A stretch of DNA of 64,000 bases from assembly GCF_900142035.1 (NCBI RefSeq), contig NZ_FQZI01000003.1, positions 479,237 through 543,236 on the forward strand. Direction: 5' to 3'. Shown here one piece after another: positions 1 to 7,867 of the stretch. Under the pieces are notes generated by a model. It did not search any database. It had not been told where the DNA came from and was given only the letters and a program-made list of their open reading frames with translations. The translations under genes were made by a program, and so were the position numbers. Source of the DNA: Flavobacterium terrae. Lineage in GTDB: Bacteria > Bacteroidota > Bacteroidia > Flavobacteriales > Flavobacteriaceae. The stretch's first letter is position 1. Every line of letters starts with the position of its first letter.

Positions 1-489
1 TCGTCTATTTCTCCTTGGATAGTGACTATGGATGCTCTAGAGCCTTTCCGTTGTGCTCAACCAAAACAAGAACCTACTCCACTACCCTATTTACAACAAA
101 AAGGAGATCATGCTTTTGATATCAACTTACAAGTTGCGATTACTCCTGAAAATGGTGAAGAAACTGTTGTTTGTGATTCGAATATGAAATATATGTACTG
201 GACAATGAGCCAACAATTAGCTCACCATACTATTAACGGTTGTAGAATTAATTCAGGGGATATGATGGGTTCAGGAACTATTTCTGGTCCAACTGAAGAT
301 TCTTTTGGTTCAATGCTCGAATTGACTTGGGGTGGTAAAAATCCTTTAAAAATGAAAGATGGAAGCGAAAGAAAATTCATTAATGATGGTGATACTGTTA
401 CAATGAGAGGATTTTGTAAAAATGAATCTGTGAGAATTGGTTTTGGAGAAGTTTCTAGTAAATTATTACCTCCCATTCCAACAAAATAA
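1..489 (+). CDS. fahA: Fumarylacetoacetase, C-terminal part (5' end outside window)
   Basis: The reading frame is open from the first base, so the true start lies to the left. The visible 162 residues open with SSISPWIVTMDALEPFR, the conserved block of the fumarylacetoacetase (FAH) catalytic domain, and continue through NMKYMYWTMSQQLAHHT and GSGTISG, also FAH-typical. Family members are about 420 residues, so roughly the last 40 percent is present. The enzyme hydrolyses fumarylacetoacetate to fumarate and acetoacetate in tyrosine and homogentisate breakdown, in the cytoplasm. A terminator hairpin follows within 30 bp, so it is the last gene of its transcript. Confidence 0.93.
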   Translation, partial: SSISPWIVTMDALEPFRCAQPKQEPTPLPYLQQKGDHAFDINLQVAITPENGEETVVCDSNMKYMYWTMSQQLAHHTINGCRINSGDMMGSGTISGPTEDSFGSMLELTWGGKNPLKMKDGSERKFINDGDTVTMRGFCKNESVRIGFGEVSSKLLPPIPTK

Positions 490-516
490 TACTTTACATT
501 TTTGTTAACACATAAA

Positions 517-544
517 AAAGAGCAGTTTAATTAAATTGCTCTTT
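517..544 (+). terminator. Rho-independent terminator after fahA
   Basis: Stem AAAGAGCA (517-524) pairs with TGCTCTTT (537-544), followed by an AT-rich tail. Confidence 0.75.
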
Positions 545-560
545 CATATTTTATATGTTT

Positions 561-1076
561 ATGAAAAAAAGTACTTTATTCTTTTTTTTACTTTTCACAA
601 TTGTTAGCTTTGCTCAAAAACCATGTGAAAAAGACCCAATCTATAATCAATTTGATTTTTGGATAGGAGAATGGAAAGTTTATGATTTGAAAGGAAATCT
701 AGCTGGTCAAAGTAAGATTACTAAAATCCTAGACAATTGTGTTGTCTTAGAAGAATGGACTTCGGCAAAAGAGCAACAAGGACTTCTTTTTAGTGGAAAA
801 AGTTTTAATTCGTATAATTCAGCAACAAAACAATGGCAACAAAACTGGATTGATAATACTGGTGGAAGTACCGAATATTTAACCGGACACTTTGAAAATG
901 ATGCAATGCATTTTATCAGTAGACCATTTAATAATGGAGGAAAAACAACTTCTGTTCGAAAATTAACGTTTTATAAATTAAAAGACGGTAAAGTTCGACA
1001 ACATGGTGAAATATCAAACAACGAAGGAAAAGACTGGGTAACAGAATATGATTTAGAATACAGACCTGAAAATTAA
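561..1076 (+). CDS. Secreted protein, DUF1579/lipocalin-like
   Basis: The protein starts with a signal peptide (MKKSTLFFFLLFTIVSFAQ, cleavage probably after AQ), so it is exported. The mature part has the pattern FDFWIGEWKVYD, later WQQNWIDN, then TEYLTGHFEND. This resembles small lipocalin-like DUF1579-type domains seen in Bacteroidetes. An ATG six bases upstream (555) is in frame, but 561 gives a normal signal peptide. Terminators lie on both sides, so it is probably transcribed alone. Function is unknown and the family assignment is by resemblance only. Confidence 0.75.
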   Translation: MKKSTLFFFLLFTIVSFAQKPCEKDPIYNQFDFWIGEWKVYDLKGNLAGQSKITKILDNCVVLEEWTSAKEQQGLLFSGKSFNSYNSATKQWQQNWIDNTGGSTEYLTGHFENDAMHFISRPFNNGGKTTSVRKLTFYKLKDGKVRQHGEISNNEGKDWVTEYDLEYRPEN

Positions 1077-1082
1077 TAATTT

Positions 1083-1110
1083 AAACTTCGACAAAAATCG
1101 GAGTTTTTTT
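1083..1110 (+). terminator. Terminator after the DUF1579-like gene
   Basis: Stem AAACTTCG (1083-1090) pairs with CGGAGTTT (1099-1106, one G-U pair), followed by a run of T. Confidence 0.75.
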
Positions 1111-1184
1111 ATAGCCCCGATGGAAACGGCATCCTTTTTGTTTACAAAAAGATACAGTGCACAGCGGGAGTAAGCTCCTAAAAA
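1111..1184 (+). ncRNA. Structured intergenic element, copy 1 (Flavo-1-like)
   Basis: Blocks in order are TAGCCCCGAT, CGGCATCCTTTTTG, CAAAAAGATACAG, AGCGGGAG and GCTCCTA. CTTTTTG pairs with CAAAAAG, CCCG can pair with CGGG, and GGAG with CTCC. The same blocks recur in reverse orientation at 28966-29073 with a compensated inner stem. Spacing and sequence resemble what I remember of the Bacteroidetes Flavo-1 RNA motif, but that name is from memory and was not checked. It lies between a terminator and the promoter of the next gene. Confidence 0.55.
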
Positions 1185-1186
1185 TA

Positions 1187-1194
1187 TATATTTG
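1187..1194 (+). promoter_or_regulatory. Bacteroidetes -7 promoter element
   Basis: TATATTTG matches TAnnTTTG and lies 15 bp upstream of the ATG at 1210. It supports 1210 over an in-frame TTG at 1192 that overlaps the element itself. Confidence 0.6.
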
Positions 1195-1209
1195 CCAAAA
1201 TTTGAACAT

Positions 1210-2394
1210 ATGAAAAAAATTACCCTTTTAATTATTGTTTATAGTTTTTTTATTGGTTGTGGTGTAAAAAGTACTCAATCGATGCTTAGCAATGGTGATT
1301 ATGATGGTGCGATTTATCGTGCAGCAGAATCTCTTAAAACCAATAAAGATTCTAAAGGAAAACAAGACTATGTCTATTTAATAGAGGAAGCATTTGCAAA
1401 AGCAAAAGACCGTAATTTACGTGAAATTGACATGCTTCAAAAAGATGGAAATCCTGCAAATTTTGAAAAAATATATAACACTTATCTACAACTTAACAAC
1501 AGACAGGAGAAAATTAGACCTTTACTACCTTTGTATCTAATAAAAGAAGGTAGAAATGCCTACTTTCCTTTTGACGATTATTCTTCTCAAATTGTAAAAA
1601 GCAAAGAATCACTTTCTAAATATCTTTATGACAATTCTAAAAACTTAATGAAGCAAAATGATAAAATGTCTTTTAGAAAAGCATATGACGATTTTGCTTA
1701 TTTAGAAAAAATTAACCCTGGTTATAAGGATATCAAAAAGCTTATGGATGAAGCTTTTTATAAAGGCACCGATTTTGTTAGTGTTTATACGAAAAACGAA
1801 ACAAACATGGTTATACCAACAAGACTTCAATCTGATTTACTTGATTTTAGCACTTTTGGTTTAGATGATAAATGGACAGTTTACCACAGTAACCGTCAAA
1901 AAGGTGTTAATTATGATTATGGCTTGATTGTTAATTTTCGACAAATCAATATTTCTCCAGAACAAATTAAGGAGCGTGAGTTTGTAAAAGAAAAACAAAT
2001 TGCTGATGGCAAAAAACCATTACTTGATGCTAATGGAAACCAAGTAAAAGACGAAAAAGGCAATGTAGTTATGGTTGACAATATGAAGACAGTTCGTGCA
2101 ACTATTTATGAATTCAAACAATTTAAAGCGTGTAATGTTACTGCAAAAGTAGATTATATTGATTTTAGAACAAATCAACTTATTGATACTTTTCCTCTAT
2201 CTAGCGAATTTATTTTTGAATATATTTATGCTAATTATAACGGAGATAGAAATGCTTGCGACAGTGATTATTTACAATATTTTGGAAGAAGAGCCACGCC
2301 ATTTCCTAGCAATGAACAAATGGTTTATGATTCTGGAGAGGATTTAAAAGCCAAACTAAAAAGTATTATCACTAGAAATAAGTTTAGAAAATAA
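1210..2394 (+). CDS. Lipoprotein of unknown function
   Basis: The 394-residue product has a lipoprotein signal (MKKITLLIIVYSFFIGC, lipobox FIGC), so it should be anchored in a membrane as a lipoprotein. The next 150 residues are helical and TPR-like (SNGDYDGAIYRAAESL and similar). The C-terminal half looks like a mixed alpha/beta domain with no motif I recognise. The start at 1210 is chosen because the promoter element overlaps the upstream alternative. It is flanked by its own promoter and terminator. I know similar proteins only as flavobacterial hypothetical lipoproteins. Confidence 0.8.
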   Translation: MKKITLLIIVYSFFIGCGVKSTQSMLSNGDYDGAIYRAAESLKTNKDSKGKQDYVYLIEEAFAKAKDRNLREIDMLQKDGNPANFEKIYNTYLQLNNRQEKIRPLLPLYLIKEGRNAYFPFDDYSSQIVKSKESLSKYLYDNSKNLMKQNDKMSFRKAYDDFAYLEKINPGYKDIKKLMDEAFYKGTDFVSVYTKNETNMVIPTRLQSDLLDFSTFGLDDKWTVYHSNRQKGVNYDYGLIVNFRQINISPEQIKEREFVKEKQIADGKKPLLDANGNQVKDEKGNVVMVDNMKTVRATIYEFKQFKACNVTAKVDYIDFRTNQLIDTFPLSSEFIFEYIYANYNGDRNACDSDYLQYFGRRATPFPSNEQMVYDSGEDLKAKLKSIITRNKFRK

Positions 2395-2413
2395 TTTTTC
2401 ATATTTTTTACAT

Positions 2414-2442
2414 AAACATCTTGTAATCAAGATGTTTTTTTT
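2414..2442 (+). terminator. Rho-independent terminator
   Basis: Stem AAACATCTTG (2414-2423) pairs with CAAGATGTTT (2428-2437), followed by T residues. Confidence 0.85.
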
Positions 2443-2492
2443 GTTTTATATGTTTTTAGTAATATTTTTACTACTAACAAAACAAAATAAAC

Positions 2493-3335
2493 ATGAAAAA
2501 AAACGTATTATTAAGTGCTTTATTGCTTCTAACAATTAAGTTACAAGCACAAGAACTTTCAAAACCCAAAGAAATTCCAGTTAAAGGAATCTTTACAAAT
2601 CCAGTCGCATCTCCAGACGGAAAACATGCCCTTCTTACGCAAGAACACAATCACGGCGTATTCCTCTTAAACATCCATACACAAGAAGTAACTCCAATTT
2701 CTACAATTGGAGGAATTGGATATGGTTATACATGGAATTTAGATAGCCAAACGTTCTACTTTAAGGAAAAAGGAGAAAAAGAATACTTTTCAAATTCTAG
2801 AGTAAAATCATATTCAATTAAAGATAAAATTGCCAAAGAAACTGATTTGAATCACAACTTACTCCCTTCATTTAATGGAAAGAACGAAATAGTGGTTCAT
2901 ACTAACCCTTTTACATTACAAATTGAAGCTACTAATCTAAAAACACAAAAAACTTGGGCAGTAACAAATGATGAAGGGCAATACTATAATGCTATTCTTT
3001 CTCACGATGGAAAAAAAGTTGCTGTGCATAAAGGTGCTGATATTTGGGTTTACAATGTAGATGGTTCTGATAAAGGAAAACTTATTGGTCAAGGAATTGC
3101 TACTTCTTGGTCAACTGATGATAAATATCTTATAGGTTTTTTAGACGAGAGTCTAGATGGACATTCAATTAGCAATTCTGAAATTCTTCTATTTGATGTA
3201 GAAAATGGAAAAACAAAAAAACTAACTTCTACAGAAGATCAGTTTGAAATGTTTCCGTCATTATTTGGTGAAAATCAAATTATTTTTTCAGACGAAAAAT
3301 CAGGAAAAATCTATGTCACAACTCTAAAACTTTAA
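2493..3335 (+). CDS. Secreted WD40/TolB-like beta-propeller protein
   Basis: A signal peptide (residues 1-19, ending LQAQ) precedes repeats of the PD40/TolB type: ASPDGKHALLTQ, SHDGKKVAVHKGADIWVYNVDG, then STDDKYLIG and EILLFDVENGKTKKL. These are blades of a beta-propeller, so the exported protein probably binds a partner and is not an enzyme. At 280 residues it is a small propeller. The amidase gene starts 4 bp after its stop, so the two are very likely co-transcribed; a role alongside the amidase is inference. Confidence 0.8.
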   Translation: MKKNVLLSALLLLTIKLQAQELSKPKEIPVKGIFTNPVASPDGKHALLTQEHNHGVFLLNIHTQEVTPISTIGGIGYGYTWNLDSQTFYFKEKGEKEYFSNSRVKSYSIKDKIAKETDLNHNLLPSFNGKNEIVVHTNPFTLQIEATNLKTQKTWAVTNDEGQYYNAILSHDGKKVAVHKGADIWVYNVDGSDKGKLIGQGIATSWSTDDKYLIGFLDESLDGHSISNSEILLFDVENGKTKKLTSTEDQFEMFPSLFGENQIIFSDEKSGKIYVTTLKL

Positions 3336-3338
3336 TTC

Positions 3339-4814
3339 ATGAAACAAATTTTATCAATAGTATTCGTAATATTAACTACAATTACTCTTCAAGCACAAGT
3401 TGTAGTTATAGATCCTGGTCATGGATATGGAGCCACAACAAGTGATAATCCTGACGGAAGAACCGCAACAGAAATAGAAACCTCTTTAGATGTGGGTTTA
3501 AGAACTAGAACTTTAATTCAAAACTCATGCTCTTCTTGGACAGTACATATGACGCGTACAACTAACCTGAACAGTTGGATATCTGTAAATCAACGTGCGA
3601 CTATGGCTAATAACTGGGGTGCAGATCGCTTACTAAGTATTCACTGTAACGCTGGTGGTGGAACAGGAACTGAAACTTTTTACTGTACTTATGATGATAC
3701 CACTACAGCTGCTGATATCGCATTTGCGCAAAAAATTCAAAATGACATGTCTACCAACGGTTCATGGAACAATCGTAGATGTGTAGAAGATAATAGTTTC
3801 CTTTCTTATCACCTAGGTGTTTTAAGATATTCATCTGCAACTGGTTGTTTAAATGAAATTGGCTTTGTAGATTCATCAGATGCTACAAAATTAACAAATT
3901 CGACTTGGAGAGCTACTTTCGCAAATTCTTACTTTAATTCACTTAAATCTAATTTAGGCGTTACTTGCAGTTCATCGCTTCCTGGCTCATTTACATTGAC
4001 TCTTACTCCAGAATGCAGTGGAACAACTTCGCAAATGCGTCTAAACTGGACAGCATCTGCTGGAGCTACATCCTATGATATTTATAGAAATGGTTCCTTG
4101 TATGCTAGTAATATAACGGGAACACAGTTTTTAAATACTTATTTAATTACTCCAGGAACTAGTTATTCTTATTATGTAAAAGCTAAAAATACTGCTGGAG
4201 GTACCAATAATTCCAATGGAACTAAAACAGCAACAGCTGTTGCTTGTGTTCCTGGTGCTTTTACTGTTAGCGCAACGGCAACATGCAGTGGTTCAACAAG
4301 TGCAATTAATGTAACATGGACAGCTTCTGCCAATGCTACTTCATATGATATTTACAGAAATGGTAATTTATATGCACAAGATGTAACAGGAACATCATTT
4401 TTAAACACTTACTTAATTACAGCTGGTACAACATATACCTATTATTTGAAAGCTAAAAACAGTGCTGGAACAACAAATAATTCAAACGGAACAAGGTCTG
4501 TAACCGCAACTAGTTGCGCTGCTAAAATTTCGGAAAATAATGATAACTTCATTACTGCAGGTGAGCCTTCATTTAAAGCGTATCCAAACCCTACTTCTGG
4601 TTTAATTTCAGTGAACTTAACTAATGTAAATTCTTCAAAAGTATCATTCTCAGTTTTTGATATTACAGGAAAAAAAGTATACAATGCTGAATCTTCAATA
4701 AAAGAAAAAGATTTTGTAACAGAAATCAATTTAGATAAACTTCCTAGTGGAACATATATACTTCTTGTTCGATTGGACAACAAAGAATATTCTCAAAAAA
4801 TAGTTAAACAGTAG
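3339..4814 (+). CDS. Secreted N-acetylmuramoyl-L-alanine amidase with FN3 repeats and type IX sorting tail
   Basis: After a signal peptide (1-20), an Amidase_3 domain covers about 21-208. It has zinc ligands in IDPGHG (H28), E45 and SIHCNA (H102), and the catalytic Glu in NEIGF (E173). Two nearly identical 90-residue fibronectin III repeats follow (about 215-304 and 305-394). The C-terminus is a Por/type IX sorting domain (YPNPTSG, then GTYILLV). The enzyme cuts the lactyl-Ala bond of peptidoglycan. With a type IX tail it should be exported or surface-attached, so a role on foreign cell walls or outside the cell is plausible (inference). It shares a transcript with the propeller gene 4 bp upstream. 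Confidence 0.92.
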   Translation: MKQILSIVFVILTTITLQAQVVVIDPGHGYGATTSDNPDGRTATEIETSLDVGLRTRTLIQNSCSSWTVHMTRTTNLNSWISVNQRATMANNWGADRLLSIHCNAGGGTGTETFYCTYDDTTTAADIAFAQKIQNDMSTNGSWNNRRCVEDNSFLSYHLGVLRYSSATGCLNEIGFVDSSDATKLTNSTWRATFANSYFNSLKSNLGVTCSSSLPGSFTLTLTPECSGTTSQMRLNWTASAGATSYDIYRNGSLYASNITGTQFLNTYLITPGTSYSYYVKAKNTAGGTNNSNGTKTATAVACVPGAFTVSATATCSGSTSAINVTWTASANATSYDIYRNGNLYAQDVTGTSFLNTYLITAGTTYTYYLKAKNSAGTTNNSNGTRSVTATSCAAKISENNDNFITAGEPSFKAYPNPTSGLISVNLTNVNSSKVSFSVFDITGKKVYNAESSIKEKDFVTEINLDKLPSGTYILLVRLDNKEYSQKIVKQ

Positions 4815-4822
4815 ATGCAAAA

Positions 4823-4843
4823 ATCCCGAGTCATACTCGGGAT
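4823..4843. terminator. Bidirectional terminator between convergent genes
   Basis: A perfect stem, ATCCCGAGT (4823-4831) with ACTCGGGAT (4835-4843), lies between converging genes. The T-run is better on the minus strand. Confidence 0.85.
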
Positions 4844-4856
4844 CTTTACTTAAATA

Positions 4857-5246
4857 TTATTGTGGAATGATTTCTTGAAGTAATTCATTTCCATTTTTAT
4901 CAAAATAAGTACAAGTTAGTTTTTGCATAGAAATTACCCATTTCTCGATTCCAGATTTAGCACAATCGTTACAAAAAGTCATATAATCTGTTTTTCCTTG
5001 CTGATGAGCTTTTAAATCTGATTTAAATTGCTCAGCATTAACAAAATCTGATACAACTAAATCATCATACTTAGATTCTGTATGTATTTTGTGTTGCTCA
5101 CTTCCTTCAAAAACGCCATGTCCATCAAAGACAAATGTTTCATAACCAATTACTCCTAAACCAACTAATTCTTTTATGTAGTTAGGAAAATCGGCTCCTG
5201 ATTTTACTTTAGAATGTGCCTCTTTAATTTGTGCTATTGTAAACAT
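4857..5246 (-). CDS. DUF1398 family protein (YbcV-like)
   Basis: The 129-residue product begins MFTIAQIKEAHSKVKSGADF and contains YIKELVGLGVIGYETFVFDGH, characteristic of the DUF1398 family (E. coli YbcV type). It has no signal peptide or membrane segment, so it is cytoplasmic. A CNDCAKSGIEKW stretch near residue 95 is typical of the family. The biochemical role is unknown. It stands alone on its strand, with the shared terminator just downstream. Confidence 0.85.
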   Translation of the reverse strand: MFTIAQIKEAHSKVKSGADFPNYIKELVGLGVIGYETFVFDGHGVFEGSEQHKIHTESKYDDLVVSDFVNAEQFKSDLKAHQQGKTDYMTFCNDCAKSGIEKWVISMQKLTCTYFDKNGNELLQEIIPQ

Positions 5247-5312
5247 ATTTTATTGTTTCATTTATGCCAATTCATTGTCAAGTCTTGACTCACTAAAATT
5301 AAGCAATTAAAA

Positions 5313-5861
5313 TTAATTGTTTTGAAGAACTAAAACTTTTTCTGCCTGAAAAATATGCCTTTGATTATGATAAATTACAAAACGAAAAGTATCACCAAGT
5401 TTAATACGAATCCATTTAGTGATGCTAATTCCAGTTTTTAGTTTATTCAGACTAACTTTTTCAGATTCCTGAAGTAATTCTAGTAAACTATTTTGTTGAG
5501 AAATAAAAGTATCTATGACATTTCTGCTGAGATCACTTCCTATTGGATCAGTTTTTTTAAAGGTTTTCATTTTATTTAGTTTCGCTTTAGGTTTCATACT
5601 TTTTGCAAAATAATTGCCTAAAAGTCCCGGACGAAACTCAGATTCAAATGAAGTCTCACTCTTTAATATTGTGGTTTCAATTTCAGGAAGGTAAAAATTT
5701 CCATAAATATTTAAATGCTCCAAACATTCTAAAACACTCCAGTTCTTTGAGTTACTCCTCCAGTTAAGTTCCTCATCAGATAAATTATAAAGCTTTTGTG
5801 CAAAATCGATATTTTGAAGTGTTATTGCCCGTAATTCTGAAATTAAATCTTTAGTTTTCAT
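5313..5861 (-). CDS. DinB-like four-helix metal-binding protein
   Basis: The product has the DinB/YfiT superfamily pattern: WSVLECLEHLNIYGNFYLPEIE in the first half and VIYHNQRHIFQAEKVL near the C-terminus. The three metal-ligand histidines would be H in LEHL and the two in HNQRH. The family includes thiol-dependent transferases that use bacillithiol or similar thiols. YtxJ, a bacillithiol-linked family, is encoded close by, which makes such a link attractive but unproven. The start MKTKDL (5861) is preferred over an in-frame ATG 18 bases upstream because it fits the family better. Confidence 0.85.
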   Translation of the reverse strand: MKTKDLISELRAITLQNIDFAQKLYNLSDEELNWRSNSKNWSVLECLEHLNIYGNFYLPEIETTILKSETSFESEFRPGLLGNYFAKSMKPKAKLNKMKTFKKTDPIGSDLSRNVIDTFISQQNSLLELLQESEKVSLNKLKTGISITKWIRIKLGDTFRFVIYHNQRHIFQAEKVLVLQNN

Positions 5862-5916
5862 TATCGTAATTTTAAACAAATTTCGGAACTACTTAATTAT
5901 AAAAAATTGATTCAAA

Positions 5917-6456
5917 TCAAGACTTTTTCAATCGTGATAAAGTCTCTGGAGTCATTCGAAGATAATTGGCAATATACTTATGTGGAATTTCTTGAAAAAG
6001 CTTTGGACTTCTTTTCAAAACTCTTGAATACCGCTCACTAAAAGACGAAATTAGCAAATCCTTTTCGCGTTCCATTTGTTGCAACACCAAATTTTCAAGA
6101 ATAGAATTCCATAATTTTAAATTTTCTTCCTTTTTATTAATAAAGTCGAAAAATGTCTTTTTGGAAATAATCTTTATTGAAGTTTTTTTTATGGCTTGAA
6201 TGTAAAAATCCGAAGATTCGTTAGTCAAAAAAGAATCTAAAGCAACAACCAAATCATTCTGGTAACCAAAACGGATAATTTGCTCTTCTTCCTCTTGAAG
6301 AATATATATTCTCAAACAACCTTCTTCAATAAAATAAATATTGGTATCGATAGTTCCAGCAACTTTCAGGAATTCATTTCGCTTAATAACTAACTCATTT
6401 TCAAACAAGTCATTTTCTTTGAGTAGCGATAAAATAGCTAAAGATTTAACTGCCAT
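5917..6456 (-). CDS. Crp/Fnr-family transcriptional regulator
   Basis: The 179-residue protein has an N-terminal cyclic-nucleotide-binding-like beta barrel (about 15-115; IYFIEEGCLRIYIL, then GYQNDLVVALDSFL). A C-terminal helix-turn-helix follows (about 145-179; HKYIANYLRMTPETLSRL). The domain lacks the usual cAMP-contact residues, as is common in Bacteroidetes Crp-like proteins, so the effector is unknown. It starts 3 bp after ytxJ stops and is almost certainly in the same transcript, suggesting it responds to the redox or stress state handled there (inference). Confidence 0.88.
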   Translation of the reverse strand: MAVKSLAILSLLKENDLFENELVIKRNEFLKVAGTIDTNIYFIEEGCLRIYILQEEEEQIIRFGYQNDLVVALDSFLTNESSDFYIQAIKKTSIKIISKKTFFDFINKKEENLKLWNSILENLVLQQMEREKDLLISSFSERYSRVLKRSPKLFQEIPHKYIANYLRMTPETLSRLKKS

Positions 6457-6459
6457 ATT

Positions 6460-6846
6460 TTAAATATAGTTTTTCAAATCTTTTACTTCTATATTATCAT
6501 GCGATGCATTATAAATTGCTTTGCCATCTTTTACCAAAATTAATTGTGGTGATTGGTGGGTAACATTAAAAAGAGAAGCTATTTCATTAGAAATTGGTCT
6601 AAATTCTAATAAATCTAAAAAATAAGGCTTCACTTTACCCTCTAAATCAAATTTTTTCTCAAAATTTTTCAATACAGTTCTACTGATTATACAACGTGTA
6701 CTGTGTTTAAATATCAATACAGGATTTTCTTTTGATTCAGCTATAATTTCATCCAATTGATTTATCTCGTTTAAAGGAAACCATTCCATTTTTGATTCTT
6801 CTTTTTGAGGCTCGTTATTGCCAAAAATATTCTTTAAAAAACTCAT
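6460..6846 (-). CDS. ytxJ: YtxJ-like bacillithiol-system redox protein
   Basis: The 128-residue product has a thioredoxin-like fold signature: VLIFKHSTRCIISRTVLKNFEKKF at about 42-65, then FNVTHQSPQLILVKDGKAIYNASHD. The HSTRC motif with a single active-site Cys matches the YtxJ (DUF2847) monothiol bacilliredoxin-like family. The family is proposed to reverse bacillithiolation of proteins in bacillithiol producers, which include many flavobacteria. It lies 1 bp after the metalloprotease gene and 3 bp before the Crp-like gene. Confidence 0.88.
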   Translation of the reverse strand: MSFLKNIFGNNEPQKEESKMEWFPLNEINQLDEIIAESKENPVLIFKHSTRCIISRTVLKNFEKKFDLEGKVKPYFLDLLEFRPISNEIASLFNVTHQSPQLILVKDGKAIYNASHDNIEVKDLKNYI

Positions 6847-6847
6847 A

Positions 6848-7708
6848 TTAATTTTTTATTATTTCTAACTGCTTCCAAATTATTTTTTCGTCTTCTACAA
6901 GACTATACTTTTGATAAAATTCTAAAATCTTCTGATAACGATCTTTTAAATTAAAACCAAAATTAAAATCCATTTTCTTCAAACAAACCGAACAAAGAGT
7001 ATTTGGCTTAGTATCATCTTCACTTAAACTATTAACACCATTCATTACACAAAGAGCATGAGTACAATGTTTCATTTTAAACATATGTCCAATTTCATGA
7101 GCTGATGTTTTTATAGTCCTACCTAATCCTAAAGCAAAATCTTTATTATTAGGCTCATATCGGGCTATAGAAGTCACTCCAACACCTTCATTATAAGTTG
7201 CCAATCCAAAAACATAATTCCAAGATGGCTTTGGAAATAAATCTCTGCCAGTTATAGCCATAATGACTAAAGCATCCTTAGGTTTATAATTCGAAATAAC
7301 TTTTTTTATTAAATAATCTGCATTAAGTTGTTCATCACCATTTTCATTCAACCTTCTCATTTCTTTAGGAACAATATCATCTTTAATACCATTCATTTTT
7401 ACCGTCTCAATATTGTAGAAAAGTCTAAGATAAACAACAGTAGCATTTACAATTGAATCCTCTTGACGAGTAAAACCTCCTATTGGTAAAATGTAAATTT
7501 TATTTTTAACATTATTAGGTTTTATTGGTTTTAACTTTTCATACTCTTCAAAGGTTTGACCAGTTTCTTCGTGTTCAGCTAACCATTCACCTGACTTAGG
7601 TGTTTCTAATGGAATATCTAAATCTGACAACTTTTCAAAATCATCTTTTGGCTTACATCCAAAAATTGACAATATTAAAATTGTCAAAAAAACATAAAAC
7701 TTTATCAT
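6848..7708 (-). CDS. Archaemetzincin-like zinc metalloprotease lipoprotein
   Basis: A lipoprotein signal (lipobox IFGC, Cys18) precedes a domain with HEIGHMFKMKHCTHALCVMNG, then LCSVCLKK about 17 residues later. This matches the archaemetzincin (M54) signature: HExxH, a third His, then a Cys4 zinc knuckle and a Met-turn. The glycine usual in HExxHxxGxxH is Lys here. Most archaemetzincins are cytoplasmic; this one appears exported and lipid-anchored. It heads a tight run with ytxJ and a Crp-like regulator. Its substrate is unknown. Confidence 0.88.
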   Translation of the reverse strand: MIKFYVFLTILILSIFGCKPKDDFEKLSDLDIPLETPKSGEWLAEHEETGQTFEEYEKLKPIKPNNVKNKIYILPIGGFTRQEDSIVNATVVYLRLFYNIETVKMNGIKDDIVPKEMRRLNENGDEQLNADYLIKKVISNYKPKDALVIMAITGRDLFPKPSWNYVFGLATYNEGVGVTSIARYEPNNKDFALGLGRTIKTSAHEIGHMFKMKHCTHALCVMNGVNSLSEDDTKPNTLCSVCLKKMDFNFGFNLKDRYQKILEFYQKYSLVEDEKIIWKQLEIIKN

Positions 7709-7713
7709 AATTC

Positions 7714-7782
7714 AATTAAAATCAGTCATTTTGTCTTGATAATACTTCCAAAACTAATTAAAATCAGTCATTTTGTCTTGAT
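7714..7782. repeat. 27-bp direct repeat upstream of clpB
   Basis: An identical 27-bp unit occurs at 7714-7740 and 7756-7782, a 42-bp period (about four helical turns). Each unit contains GTCATTTTGTC and ends TTGAT. It lies between the divergent metalloprotease and clpB genes, where an operator for a heat-shock gene would be expected. The regulator is unknown. Confidence 0.7.
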
Positions 7783-7867
7783 TTTTATGCTTGGAATACA
7801 AATTGTCTATTCAAAAACAAAGTTAATCAAATAACAACAACATAATACTAAAGGAAAAATTTCAATT

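Noticed and set aside
3981..4520. DNA tandem repeat as a separate element
   Set aside because: It is the in-frame duplication encoding two fibronectin III domains of the amidase.
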